NCBI RefSeq assembly: GCF_014076415.1
Contig: NZ_CP043568.1
Location: 2,108,001-2,172,000, forward strand
Direction: 5' to 3'
Length of the DNA: 64,000 bases
Origin: Comamonas testosteroni
GTDB lineage: Bacteria; Pseudomonadota; Gammaproteobacteria; Burkholderiales; Burkholderiaceae_C
Numbering within the stretch: position 1 is the first letter of the stretch; each line of letters opens with the position of its first letter. The notes beneath the pieces were generated by a model. It was not told the DNA's origin and searched no databases. It saw only the letters and a program-made list of their open reading frames with translations. Of this stretch, positions 8,189-16,880 are shown piece by piece. The translations under genes and the position numbers were made by a program.

Positions 8189-8953
8189 TCAGATGATACC
8201 TGTCAGCATCGCATATCTGACAGCTTGTGCTCTGGTTTTGACCTGCATTTTTCCATAAATGTTTTTTACATGTGTTGCCACAGTCAATGGGCTGATTTCC
8301 AAGTAGGACGCAATCTCTTGAGTGCTTTTTCCTTGAGCTATCAAATTCAATATATCTATTTCTCTTTCAGTCAGCGACTCGAATTTTCTGTGAGTGAAGA
8401 TGTTTTCCCCATGCATAGCTGCATTGAATATTTTTGGAATGATTTTCTTCGCCACTCGGGGAGATATCGCAGCCCCACCATTGGCTACTTCCAGCACAGC
8501 CTGCAAATAGCTTCCAAACCATGAGTGCTTAACCAGATATCCAACAGCGCCTCGCTTAAGAGCATCCATAGCCGCATCGTCGTTTTCACTTGCGGAAATT
8601 GCAATGCATTGCACTTCAGGCCTTTTTAGTTGGATTGACTCCAGCAGCTCAACTCCTTGGCCTTCACCAATAGCTAGGTCGATGAGAAGCACATCGAACT
8701 CTTGTGAAAAGACGTTCTTGCGAGCTTCTTTGTAGCTGGAAGCCTGCCCTACCAGAAGAGTGCGCGGGTCACGCATGAGCTCCTGCGCGATCACGTTCCT
8801 GATGTGTCTGTCTTCATCGGCCAGAAAGACTCGCACAGGTTGGTTCTGCTGACCTTTCATGTCAGATGGCCACATACCACCGAAGGCAATAGATGCGCCT
8901 TCCGTTCTGCCGACGTCAGATCGCGAGCTCATAGATGCGTCGGATAGATACAT
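8189..8953 (-). CDS. LuxR-type (NarL/FixJ) two-component response regulator
   Basis: A 254-residue transcription factor: receiver domain about residues 40-160 (acidic pair in FLADED, phospho-acceptor Asp in DVLLIDLA, Ser in ISAS, Lys in YLVKHSW) and C-terminal LuxR helix-turn-helix about 190-250 (ESLTEREIDILNLIAQGKST, ISPLTVATHVKNIYGKM). The start at 8953 is backed by GCAGGGG six bases upstream; this leaves a 38-residue unconserved N-tail. No sensor kinase is adjacent. It is transcribed away from three exported-protein genes across a 528-base AT-rich gap, an arrangement that recalls csgD and the curli operon, so it may control them. Confidence 0.85.
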   Translation of the reverse strand: MYLSDASMSSRSDVGRTEGASIAFGGMWPSDMKGQQNQPVRVFLADEDRHIRNVIAQELMRDPRTLLVGQASSYKEARKNVFSQEFDVLLIDLAIGEGQGVELLESIQLKRPEVQCIAISASENDDAAMDALKRGAVGYLVKHSWFGSYLQAVLEVANGGAAISPRVAKKIIPKIFNAAMHGENIFTHRKFESLTEREIDILNLIAQGKSTQEIASYLEISPLTVATHVKNIYGKMQVKTRAQAVRYAMLTGII

Positions 8954-9481
8954 GTTGCACCCCTGCAGGTAGATGGATTGGTTGGCAGTCCCGGGAAAAT
9001 AAAATCTGCCTTATTGAAAATCTACAAAAAACAAATAAAGAATATTTTGGTTTTATCTTTTACAAATTAAAACTCCAATATTTGGTATTAGCTTATGCAA
9101 ATGAACAGAAATAGATGAAAACCCTTTGTTCTTGAAATAATCGATATAAAAAACAAAAAGAAATATAGATTACTTATTTTGACGCTGTAAGAATTTTTCC
9201 CTAGATGCTATATATTAAATAGCGTGACATGTACAAAATTCAAGGATGCGATAAGTTTTGTAGTAGATATTTTTCTTGAAGAAAATATTTACAAATAGGG
9301 TATTACTGTTTCTCATTCATTTTCTGAAACTGCCTCTACCGAAAGCCTGTTTTGGAAAGTAAATAAGCACTCCAAGACTTGATGACGGTTAACAGGAGCC
9401 TCTTGCAGATCTGCAATTGGTCTTTTGCTCACACACACTCTCTTTCACTTGTCTGAGAACTCGCTATTCAAAGGAACGATT
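8954..9481. promoter_or_regulatory. AT-rich divergent intergenic region between LuxR regulator and exported-protein genes
   Basis: About 530 bases without a gene, far more AT-rich than anything nearby, with several A/T tracts and TATATT-like elements (for example near 9208-9215). Such regions often bind H-NS-like silencers and carry divergent promoters. I cannot define individual promoter boxes with confidence. Confidence 0.4.
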
Positions 9482-10165
9482 ATGAAAAAGTCTCTGATTG
9501 CCATGGCGGTTATTGCATTGGCTGGTGTTGCATCTGCTGCCGTTAGTGGCTCTAGCATCGCTGCAACAAACACGACGTCGAGCGCATCTTCAGCTACGGT
9601 GTCGGGTGCAGCCAGCTCGGGCAACGGTGCTGCGCTGAGCATGAATAGTGCAACCTCTGGTGCAACCTCCAACGCCAATGCTGCTGGTGGCGGCATTGCT
9701 GTAGGCCCTTACGGTGCTGGTGCTGCTGCGGTCAATGGTGGCGCAACTACCTACGGTAACGTGAAGAGCCTTTCTGCAACTTCGGGCAACGCTGTTGCAG
9801 GTGGCGGTGCTGCGACCAACGCCAACGCAGGTTCTGCGGCCCTGGCTGGCTATAGTGCAGGCCCAGTCAGCGGCGGCGCAGCTGGTGCGGCCACTTCGCA
9901 CACAGCCAACCAAGTTGCCACTGGCGCTGGCCCTGGTGGCGGACTGTCCTATGTGAACAGCAATGCAGGCACCACTTCCGGTTATGGCGCAACTTCGGCA
10001 GCTATCTCTGGACCTGGCGGCGCATGGACCAACACCGGATCGGGCGCAACTTCGGTGGGTACCGTCCATCAGAATGCCGGCTCCTGGGGTAACGCTGGCT
10101 ACTTCTCCAACGGTGGCGGCACCTCCGGTACTGCTGGTGCAGGCTCTACTGCCAATGCCAACTAA
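9482..10165 (+). CDS. Exported low-complexity Gly/Ala/Ser/Asn/Thr-rich protein
   Basis: ATG 9482 follows AAAGGAACG. The 228-residue product has a clean Sec signal peptide (MKKSLIAMAVIALAGVASA, cut before AVSG), and its mature part is almost wholly Gly, Ala, Ser, Asn and Thr, with irregular motifs such as SGATS, NANAG and GGGAAT, a few Tyr/Trp and no Cys. This resembles secreted fibre, matrix or silk-like surface proteins rather than an enzyme. A GC-rich stem region follows at about 10186-10222 before the next gene, which could favour expression of this first gene. I know no named family; a surface fibre subunit is a hypothesis. Confidence 0.7.
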   Translation: MKKSLIAMAVIALAGVASAAVSGSSIAATNTTSSASSATVSGAASSGNGAALSMNSATSGATSNANAAGGGIAVGPYGAGAAAVNGGATTYGNVKSLSATSGNAVAGGGAATNANAGSAALAGYSAGPVSGGAAGAATSHTANQVATGAGPGGGLSYVNSNAGTTSGYGATSAAISGPGGAWTNTGSGATSVGTVHQNAGSWGNAGYFSNGGGTSGTAGAGSTANAN

Positions 10166-10241
10166 GGCAGCTGTCCCAAGATAGTTGTGTTTGTCCCGGG
10201 CCTGGCTGCCTGGCCGGGCTCGGGCAACGTAGGAGCCAAGC

Positions 10242-10979
10242 ATGAAATTCTCAATAGCTCTGTTAAGTCTTTGCGTTCCTTTGTGCAGTTATGCGCAAAG
10301 TGCCGACAGCAGCGCGCAAAGCTCCTCTAGCTCCTCTTCTGTGGGGGCGCAACAGAATCAGTCGGTCACCATTGTCAATCCGGTTGCTGCTCCGGCCGAA
10401 AGCCGCTCTGTAGCCACGATGGACAGCAGATCCACTTCAACGTCCGATCAAAAAATAACAACTAGCGGAACGACCACTCAGAACCTGAACAACACGGTAT
10501 CCGGGACGTCCAAGAACATTGTGGAGTACACGGGTACCTACACCATGAAGAACGTTCCCAGCGTGAACGGCCCCAACCTCACGACCAGCAACGACACCTG
10601 CATGGGTAGCAGCAGCGGCAGTGCCAACGGCCCTGGCTTTGGCGTGAGCTTCGGCACAACCTGGACGGACGAGCATTGCAAACGCCTGAAAATGAGCCGT
10701 GAGCTCTGGAACAAGGGCATGAAGGCAGCCTCGCTGGCTATGGACTGCATGGATCCTGCCGCTCGCGTGGCACTGGAGATCACGGGTTCGAAATGCCCGC
10801 AATCCATGACCGCAGATGAGCGTCGGAAAAACTACGGGCCGGATGCTTCGGCACAGGGCAGCCCAACTCCTGCTGCTCCCTCAGAGGCTCAGTCGAGTTA
10901 TGCACCGGAAATCACTCGCCCCACGGCTATCACCTCTGTGATGGATGACCCACGTACAGCACAGCTGTACGACAATTAG
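10242..10979 (+). CDS. Exported Ser-rich protein with conserved four-Cys domain
   Basis: TAGGAG lies before ATG 10242. A 245-residue product with signal peptide (MKFSIALLSLCVPLCSYAQ), then a Ser/Thr/Gln-rich linker, then a compact domain (about residues 115-190) with four Cys in NDTCMGSS, DEHCKRL, AMDCMDP and GSKCPQ, likely forming two disulfides in the periplasm or outside the cell. The C-terminus is Pro/Ser-rich. I have seen the CMGSSSGSA...GFGVSFGTTW...KRLKMSREL layout in other exported betaproteobacterial and phage-associated proteins, without a function. It could be an assembly partner for the upstream low-complexity protein. Confidence 0.65.
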   Translation: MKFSIALLSLCVPLCSYAQSADSSAQSSSSSSSVGAQQNQSVTIVNPVAAPAESRSVATMDSRSTSTSDQKITTSGTTTQNLNNTVSGTSKNIVEYTGTYTMKNVPSVNGPNLTTSNDTCMGSSSGSANGPGFGVSFGTTWTDEHCKRLKMSRELWNKGMKAASLAMDCMDPAARVALEITGSKCPQSMTADERRKNYGPDASAQGSPTPAAPSEAQSSYAPEITRPTAITSVMDDPRTAQLYDN

Positions 10980-11009
10980 TGGGCGTGATTCCTATTCGAG
11001 GAGGCCGCT

Positions 11010-11342
11010 ATGGGCAAGACTCTAGTTCTTTTAGCGATTGCACTATGTTGCGCTTCGTCTTTGGCTGCACCCGATTCCAGGGCCACCAATGAGCCGTTGA
11101 GCATTCAACGCCAGATCTTGGGAAGTGGCGAGCAAGGTGCGACAGGGATGCAGCAAGCCGAGCCAGTGGGTGACTATGGAGTATGGCATGTGCCGCAGTA
11201 CCTGCCTGGTTACCCTACGGCAGCAACGATCTGGCCCCGCGCCATACCTGTGAAATGCAAGGACAGGCAATGCGAAGGCTATGCGATTACCCCGCAGATG
11301 GGGCCAGGTGAGTACCTGTTTTTCGTGCCTACAAGCGAATAG
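11010..11342 (+). CDS. Small exported protein, third gene of the exported-protein operon
   Basis: ATG 11010 follows GAGGAGG. The 110-residue product has a signal peptide (MGKTLVLLAIALCCASSLA) and a mature part with the sequence VWHVPQYLPGYPTAATIWPR and a Cys pair in VKCKDRQCEGYAI, so one disulfide is likely. The gap to the previous gene is 30 bases, and a strong hairpin at 11401-11429 ends the unit. Family not recognised. With its two neighbours it forms an all-exported operon opposite a LuxR-type regulator. Confidence 0.6.
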   Translation: MGKTLVLLAIALCCASSLAAPDSRATNEPLSIQRQILGSGEQGATGMQQAEPVGDYGVWHVPQYLPGYPTAATIWPRAIPVKCKDRQCEGYAITPQMGPGEYLFFVPTSE

Positions 11343-11400
11343 ACTGGTCAAAGGCATAACAGGACGGCAGCACCCCATTGGTGCCGACGGCAACTCACCT

Positions 11401-11429
11401 AACAAGGGCGGCTTCGTGCCGCCCTTGTT
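11401..11429. terminator. Strong hairpin ending the exported-protein operon
   Basis: AACAAGGGCGGC pairs perfectly with GCCGCCCTTGTT around a 5-base loop (12-bp stem). Only a short T-rich tail follows, so efficiency is uncertain. Confidence 0.6.
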
Positions 11430-11430
11430 G

Positions 11431-11625
11431 ATTGCAGACTCACATCCCATGATGAGTCGTATGCACAAGCCAGTCCCCAGGCTGCTGGCTGACCAGCATG
11501 ACAAGCGGAGCGTGATCTCAATCGAGATGCACGACATTGATCAGTGGCCGGCGGGGACCCAGAAAGAAGCATCTGAGCTGTTACGGTTTGCGCCGGTAAG
11601 CGTATTCGACGCGGCCCCAGCATAG
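11431..11625 (+). pseudogene. C-terminal remnant of an SOS response-associated peptidase (SRAP/YedK-like)
   Basis: The plus frame reads IADSHPMMSRMHKP, DKRSVISIEMHDIDQW and EASELLRFAPVSVFDAAPA and stops at 11623. The order His-Pro-x-M-x-R-M-H-K-P, then KRSV, then a W-x-x-GT helix, is what the end of SRAP (HMCES/YedK) proteins looks like. The N-terminal catalytic part (Met-Cys start) is absent. SRAP genes are common near prophage ends. Identification is by motif memory only. Confidence 0.5.
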
Positions 11626-11929
11626 GCCGGGTTCCTACCTGCCAGATGCTCTCGCTAGGTGCGTGCAAATGGCCCTGAATAAATGCCCCCGTGCAGCGCG
11701 CCGCTGGCGCAGCCTTTCCACAACTTGCTCACACTCGCGAATCGCCATAAAACTGTTCTCCGAATGCTCCCGAAAAGCTGCAGCAAGCGCTCGGCAGCGG
11801 TTGAGCTGGAATTAGGCGTTCTGGCGGCTTGTGGCGGCCTACTGTTGTTTACTGCACTAATAGGCGCTCGGAGTTGGTGTGGAAGGTTGGTCTTGTATGT
11901 AAGTTGTTGATTTTTATATTAAGTGTAAA
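11626..11929. other. Gene-poor stretch before the attachment site
   Basis: No recognisable gene. A short minus-strand frame (MAIRECEQVVERLRQRRAAR, to about 11637) looks mildly coding but is too short to support. The right end carries the perfect dyad GTGTAAA-CC-TTTACAC (11923-11938) across the start of the tRNA remnant. Confidence 0.35.
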
Positions 11930-11976
11930 CCTTTACACGGAGTAGGTCGGCGGTTCGAGACCGTCAGGACCCACCA
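11930..11976 (+). repeat. tRNA 3'-half (probably Val, UAC): prophage attachment site
   Basis: The block runs from the anticodon loop (TTTACAC, anticodon TAC) through variable loop AGGTC, a fully paired T-arm (GGCGG-TTCGAGA-CCGTC) and acceptor strand AGGACCC to ACCA at 11973-11976. The D-arm and 5' acceptor strand are absent. A truncated tRNA tail plus its terminator is the usual duplicate left by tRNA-targeting integrases. Confidence 0.7.
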
Positions 11977-11995
11977 CTAAAAAACTAAAGAAATC

Positions 11996-12026
11996 AAGGG
12001 CTTAGAGCGATCTAAGCCCTTTTTCT
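11996..12026 (+). terminator. Rho-independent terminator behind the tRNA remnant
   Basis: AAGGGCTTAGA pairs with TCTAAGCCCTT around GCGA, followed by TTTCTTT. It belongs with the tRNA tail; a diverged counterpart is found at 17132-17169. Confidence 0.8.
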
Positions 12027-12381
12027 TTGCCCTCTCTACCAGCTCGAATAGCCGCCACAAGCCGGCTCTACCAACCGGAAATGACCAGCCTGAGCCCAGC
12101 TTGGTGCCGGCAGGAGAGCTCATGGCAACTTGAGAAAAGCTCGCGGTGGCGGGCCGAGGTTACATCGTTTCGGGCTTCTTACGCTCTCGCTCTCATGCCT
12201 GCTTTTAGAGTGTCTCCTGAGCTTTCTAGATCGGTGTCTCGCTCATCGGACAGGCATAGATAAGGTGAAATCAGAGCAAATGCCGATGAGTGTCTCAGGG
12301 TGTGAGTTTTGCAAAATTGGCTCCATTTCGCGTAACTGGTCGGGCTAGCATGCTTACGTGTTCGATGACAGGAGGCCAATC

Positions 12382-12573
12382 ATGAAATCTCTATCTGCTA
12401 TCGCGTTGCTGGTGGCCGCTGGCGCGCTGAGCGCCTGCGATGACAAAGCACCAAGGCCTGAACTGGAAACGCGGCCCCCGGCAATGGAGGGAATACAGCG
12501 ACCACAGCCAGATCCTGGAGCTGCAGTGCCGAGGCCTGAGCCATCTCCTGCGAATCCAAATCCACGGCCTTAA
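12382..12573 (+). CDS. Small proline-rich lipoprotein
   Basis: ACAGGAGG stands 6 bases before ATG 12382. The 63-residue product has a lipoprotein signal (MKSLSAIALLVAAGALSAC, lipobox LSAC) and a mature part of about 44 residues rich in Pro, Arg and Glu (RPQPDPGAAVPRPEPSPANP). The lipid anchor and ribosome site make it a convincing gene although no family is recognised. The proline-rich tail resembles Rz1-type spanins, but no Rz gene is nearby. Confidence 0.6.
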   Translation: MKSLSAIALLVAAGALSACDDKAPRPELETRPPAMEGIQRPQPDPGAAVPRPEPSPANPNPRP

Positions 12574-13360
12574 AGACTGGGACTTGGATGGGACTGCTAG
12601 GAAGTCTGCTCATTTGGTTGTTTGTGCGGGCTCGCTTCGTTGTTGTTCCCGGTCACGATCAGCCAGAGGGTTGACGCTGTTGCCGGCCGTTCGCTTCCGG
12701 ACCGTTTTTGTGGAAGACTGGTCTGCAGCCGGGCGATCGATGATGTAGCTCGGCGGGAAGTCCTGGGCGCTATAGCGCTCACGCATGCATGAGCATGCGC
12801 AGCAATGTCTATGGTTACCTCGCGCTCGCCCTTGGGCTGGATACGTTCAGCAGGTCTAACAGCTACCCACCCGTGGCTTCGCGCGGCACATCTCCCGAAT
12901 GCCCGCGCGATAGTGGCGGGTCTTCGGGGGCGGTGTTGGCATCGGGTGTGCCGATTGCGTCGGGGTCATGGTTGATCCCAGTGTCAATGGAGCGGCTGCT
13001 GGCATGCTCAATGCCTGTGCTGGCATCGCAGTCACAGGTCAGTCATCAGTTTGACAGGCAGCGCCCGCCCGAATTGAGATGTAAGCATGGGCTCCAGAAA
13101 ACAAGCCCGCTTGGTGGCGGGCTGTTCAGCTTGAAAAGTTAGAGATTGCTGGTGCTGAAGATTCCAGTTCAGCGGTTTCGCTCATTGGCTTCATAGTGTT
13201 GGGTTGCTCCTACTTGTTGTGGGCTGGGCAGATGCGGTACCTTATAGATTGGGGCGACTGCGAGGGGGTAGCTGATTTGATTGCTGTGTTCCGAGAGGAT
13301 CGGAATATCAACCAATTTGGCAGGACTCTTCACGCGACTCTCCCTGGCTAGGAGTTCGCC
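12574..13360. other. Gene-poor stretch in the decayed region
   Basis: No recognisable gene on either strand. A hairpin at about 13100-13125 (AGCCCGC / GGCGGGCT) could be an old terminator. Open frames present here lack ribosome sites and conserved motifs. Confidence 0.4.
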
Positions 13361-13663
13361 ATGGAAACGATCGAACAGATGGCTGAAAGACACATCCGCG
13401 AGTCTGAAGCGGACTTGGTTCATATAGATGTGTTGATGAAGCGTGCACAGAAAATGAGTGCGAACGCTGCCGATCAAGTGGAAGCTGAGAGGCTTTTGGA
13501 TCAGGCCATGAGGCAGCGCGCTAAGTTAGATATGCATCTTGCGGCCCTAAAGAGCAAGCAAGAGTCCGATTACGAGAAGCTGGCCGATGAGGGCAAGCGC
13601 TTTAAGGAGACGCTTGAAAAAATACGGTCGAATATTGAAGTGATGCTGGCTTCCTGGCTTTGA
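13361..13663 (+). CDS. Small helical (coiled-coil) protein, unknown function
   Basis: TAGGAG precedes ATG 13361 at good distance. The 100-residue product is highly charged and helical throughout (METIEQMAERHIRESEAD, AERLLDQAMRQRAKLDMHL, EKLADEGKRFKETLEKIR), with no membrane segment or Cys. Heptad-like spacing of Leu/Ile/Met suggests a coiled-coil dimer. No family recognised. It stands alone in the decayed element. Confidence 0.5.
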   Translation: METIEQMAERHIRESEADLVHIDVLMKRAQKMSANAADQVEAERLLDQAMRQRAKLDMHLAALKSKQESDYEKLADEGKRFKETLEKIRSNIEVMLASWL

Positions 13664-13911
13664 CCGCCAAGCAGTTGCGAAGATGGGCGACGCTCCGAGC
13701 GTTCCTGTGTGGAGCCGCAGTCGGCAAAGAAAATCTGTTGCGGGGTAAATCCTCCCGCACCTGTAGATCGCCCTGCCAGTCGATGGCGATGCACTAAATG
13801 ATCATGTTCTTGAGCATTGCTCCCCAGAACGCCAAAAGCCCGCTCAGTGGCAGGCTGGGAAAGCTCCCGCTACAGGGTTTTCATAAAGCGCTGCGGCAGG
13901 TCATCTTGCAA

Positions 13912-15105
13912 CTATGGGTCGAGGCTGGGATGAGTGCTCTCGATAGAGATATCTGGATAGCTTATTCCCGATACATGCACTTGATCACGTCCAGCATTTT
14001 TTGCCTGATAAAGAAGCTGATCGGCTTCTCTCAAGGCATGGTCCAGCTGGGATGGATCGGTGATTGATGCAATCCCAAAGCTCATGGTCAATTTTGTGCC
14101 AGAGAGAAGAAGGTCTTTATTCGAGCGGAGGTCTCGTCGGATGCGTTGAGCAATTTCTTCTGCATCTTGCAGTGCGATGTCGGTCAACAGAATCACAAAC
14201 TCTTCACCACCGAACCTGGCGACGAGGTCGTGCTCTCTTGCATGGTTTTGCAGAGTCGCGGAGACAAGCTGCAGCACCTTGTCGCCACATTCGTGGCCCC
14301 AGATATCGTTGATTCGTTTGAAGTGGTCTATATCACAGGCCAGCACCGCCATGGGATAGAGCCTCATGTCGGTTAAAAGCTTCTGGGCATATTCATGGAA
14401 GGATCTGCGATTCAATGTCTGGGTCAAAGTATCAAGGTCACGTTCTTTCTGTAGTTTGCCAACAGTTTCCTTTGCGGCAATGGCGGTCATGACCAAGGTA
14501 AAGAGTATCGCGAAGTTCAATATGCTCACCAGTGTCAAGAGCCAATACGGCGATATTGGAAATGACCGTGGATCCCGGTATCCCAGCAGCGAAATAATCA
14601 TGGGTCGAGTAAGGGTGTAGGCTGTGAAAATGATGCTCAGCCAGAGCAGTGACTTGTCGAGCCAGTCAAATGAGTTTTTCCTTGAATAGACCTGGAGGAC
14701 AGGTAGCAGCAAAACAAGACCTGAACCAACACTGAAGGAGTTCACTCGAGCCCAGACGTTGGGGCTGATCCGGCTGAAGTAATACAGCGCAGCTAACGTG
14801 ATGCTGGCAATCAGTAGCGCTACAAGTGGCTGGGCCGATACACGCCATCTCTCTGCCCAACTTTTCGCAAGGCACCAAGCGCTCAGCAGGTAGAAACTGC
14901 CAATCAAGAGTGCGTAGCGAGTGAGCTCCTCCAGGGGCATCAAGGTTTGAGCTGCAAGAGGCAGTGCAGCGAGTGAATAGGCGCAAGATTGCCAAAGCAG
15001 AAAGCGCTGAGATCGTTGGGCGAGCCAGACAGCAACCAATATGACTGCCAGAACAAAGATCGCCAGAGGTGGCGTCAGAACCAAGAGGTCGTCATTCGCG
15101 AACAT
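13912..15105 (-). CDS. Membrane diguanylate cyclase (GGDEF) with inhibitory site
   Basis: Makes the second messenger c-di-GMP. ATG 15105 is chosen because GAGGAGG lies about 10 bases upstream; an upstream in-frame start would add 24 residues. The first 220 residues hold about seven membrane segments; the C-terminal 170 residues form the GGDEF domain (TLTQTLNRRSFHEY, CDIDHFKRIND, active-site GGEEF). An RxxD product-inhibition site (REHD) lies exactly five residues before GGEEF, so the enzyme should be active and feedback-inhibited. It is a single-gene unit, intact within otherwise decayed DNA. Confidence 0.9.
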   Translation of the reverse strand: MFANDDLLVLTPPLAIFVLAVILVAVWLAQRSQRFLLWQSCAYSLAALPLAAQTLMPLEELTRYALLIGSFYLLSAWCLAKSWAERWRVSAQPLVALLIASITLAALYYFSRISPNVWARVNSFSVGSGLVLLLPVLQVYSRKNSFDWLDKSLLWLSIIFTAYTLTRPMIISLLGYRDPRSFPISPYWLLTLVSILNFAILFTLVMTAIAAKETVGKLQKERDLDTLTQTLNRRSFHEYAQKLLTDMRLYPMAVLACDIDHFKRINDIWGHECGDKVLQLVSATLQNHAREHDLVARFGGEEFVILLTDIALQDAEEIAQRIRRDLRSNKDLLLSGTKLTMSFGIASITDPSQLDHALREADQLLYQAKNAGRDQVHVSGISYPDISIESTHPSLDP

Positions 15106-15671
15106 ATGACCAGAGCCTCCTCGATCGAAGAGTGGTAGCGCCTGTTCCTTGAGCGCAAAGCGACAATCTGCTTTCACCGTACATGTGTTTCGCTATTGGT
15201 GCCGCAATTAATTACAGCGTGCGTCCTCCCTCATCTATGTCAGCCTGCTTCTTGTTTGGAGTGGTAAATCAGTCAAAATTTGTCAATGCCAAGATTTTTT
15301 CTGCGAATGAAAATCGTTCCAGGTTATTGATTCGCATTCGTCGCTGGCATGTAACTTCCGTGGGACTTCTGACTGTTATGCCGTAACCTTTTTAATCTTC
15401 CGGATCTGAATAGCCAGCCTGCCTTTATGGTCAGCTCCTTGTATTGCCGGGAGGCCTTTTGAAGGATGTACGGCTTGCTGTGTACTGCTGTGCGAAGCCA
15501 TGAGGCTTCGTCGAAGGGCTTCGGTGGCTTGCCGCCTGCCTTCTGTGCCATCTGGGAAAGCCGTTCATGGGCCTGCCTTGCCCCATTCAGCTTCCCGGGT
15601 CGGATGCCGGTGACCCGCCAGCCTGTGTGAACAGGCGCAGGTTCCGCCTTGGATGCCAGGCGACGCTGGCG
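15106..15671. other. Gene-poor stretch
   Basis: No supported gene. A minus-strand open segment (15324-15551, KPPKPFDEASWLRTAV) looks partly coding and may be a scrap of a lost phage gene, but I cannot name it. Confidence 0.35.
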
Positions 15672-15953
15672 CTAGGTCTCCCCTCCTTGGGCGCGTATGT
15701 CACCACTGGCGAAGACCGTGGGCAGCAGATCCAGCTTAGGCTCATCCTTGAGATCGCGGAGCTCTTTCTTGCCATGCTTGCGGCGGTTGACCTTCTCGTT
15801 GACTTTGCGCTTGAGCACGCTGGCCGGCAGCACTTTGGTCTCGGTCATGAAGCGCACGGCCCATTGCGCAGCCAGCGGCAGGGCATCTTCCTGCACCTGC
15901 AGATTTTCTTGTCAGCTCTTGGCAATGCGGTAACTGATCATGCTCTTGAGCAC
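15672..15953 (-). pseudogene. rdgC: Recombination-associated protein RdgC, broken
   Basis: From GTG 15953 the minus frame reads VLKSMISYRIAKS, hits TGA at 15912-15914 where RdgC has Trp, and continues QENLQVQEDAL. It then jumps (about 35 residues missing) to PLAAQWAVRFMTETKVLPAS, VLKRKVNEK and KKELRDLKDEPKLDLLPTVF before stopping at 15672. The MTETKVLPASVLKRKV and KKELRDLK...LDLLP blocks are characteristic of the RdgC N-terminal half. The C-terminal two thirds are absent. RdgC-like genes occur in phages and chromosomes. Confidence 0.75.
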
Positions 15954-16234
15954 CTGAGTTCCAGAAAAGCGAAACCCGTTGAGAAGCGGGTCGTGTTGTC
16001 GTTGAGGCGGGGGTAGGGGGAGCCGCGTGCCGTTGGAGGAGATCAGCAGGCCATGGGCGCGGCTTGGCAGCTCAAACACACGGAAGCGGCTATCAGGAAT
16101 GCCCAGTGTGCGCTGCAACTCTTTGCAGTCATAGCTGTCCTAGGCGGGATGTGACGCTCTGCAGGCTCTCCAGGTGACAGGACTGGTCAGCCGAGCACCT
16201 TGCTTCACTGGGGATTCTGGTCATTGTTTCACTT

Positions 16235-16404
16235 TCAGGCATTGAACGGCTTTTTCATCCAGCGCTCGGTGTGCATGCCGGGGCACGTGAATTCATCGCT
16301 CAGCGTCTTGATGGGAAAGGTTGGCTCATCTGCTTGTGCGGGAGTGCTGGTCCGCCCATGCAGATGGCGGCGGTCAGGATCAATCCTGCAACGAGATTTT
16401 TCAT
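16235..16404 (-). pseudogene. Frameshifted small exported protein
   Basis: ATG 16404 follows CGGAG at good spacing and starts a signal peptide (MKNLVAGLILTAAICMGGPA). After about 23 codons the frame breaks to a stop, while a shifted frame carries on (TFPIKTLSDEFTCPGMHTER, WMKKPFNA) to 16235. A single-base change would restore a roughly 55-residue secreted protein. Family not known. Confidence 0.45.
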
Positions 16405-16467
16405 GATTTCGCTCCGTAGCACCTGTCTATAAAGCGCAAGCAGCTATCTCGATTGAGTCGATCGCAC

Positions 16468-16880
16468 TTACATCGGCCAGGCATCTGGTGTCTTGGCATT
16501 CACCACGGGAACGCCAATCAGGCAGAAGAAGTCAAAGAGGGTCAGCATCCACTGAAGCGCGATCAGCAGCTTTGTTCCAGGGACGGTGCTATCAGAAGCG
16601 CGAGGGCCAGGGTGCGGGTATGTGGCCATTTCACAGGTCCCCTTGGCAATCAGGCTCTGGAGCAGGGTGAGTGACTTTGCCAGTTGCTTGGCCTCATGGT
16701 GTGCGTCATGCAGGGCGTAGTGCTTTACGTCCACAAACTCGCCCACATCTTTTGCTGTGGGGTGAAGGTCGAGGATGGTTCGCATGTCGCGGTCAAAGAA
16801 GCATTCCCAGGGTAGTAGAGACTGCGAAGGATCATGTTGTCGAAGCCTGCTCTTCACATCGGGTGCTCGGGGGGGCGTCC
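16468..16880 (-). pseudogene. Phage-type 3'-5' exonuclease (DEDDh-like, DUF5051-type), frameshifted
   Basis: Minus-strand pieces in different frames fit one exonuclease: FDNMILRSLYYPGNA in one frame (around 16810-16840), then FFDRDMRTILDLHP and KHYALHDAHHEAKQLAKSL in another, running to a stop at 16468. The FDN and the H-AL-DA-HEA blocks match the second and third exonuclease motifs of phage 3'-5' exonucleases related to RNase-T/Rv2179c-type enzymes. The first motif (DxE) is not found. At least one frameshift and an N-terminal loss make it dead. Confidence 0.65.

Larger units (their letters stand above)
1..11976. mobile_element. Right-hand part of a tailed prophage with cargo genes, ending at a tRNA-derived att site
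   Basis: Structural genes (1-5230), a lysis cassette (5281-6691), small phage proteins, two gene stumps and a cargo block follow one another up to a tRNA 3' half at 11930-11976. A bare tRNA 3' fragment ending in CCA is what integration into a tRNA gene leaves at the far end of an element. The left end, integrase and intact tRNA must lie upstream of the window. Late tail and lysis genes are seen directly; the exact right boundary is inferred from the tRNA remnant. Confidence 0.7.
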
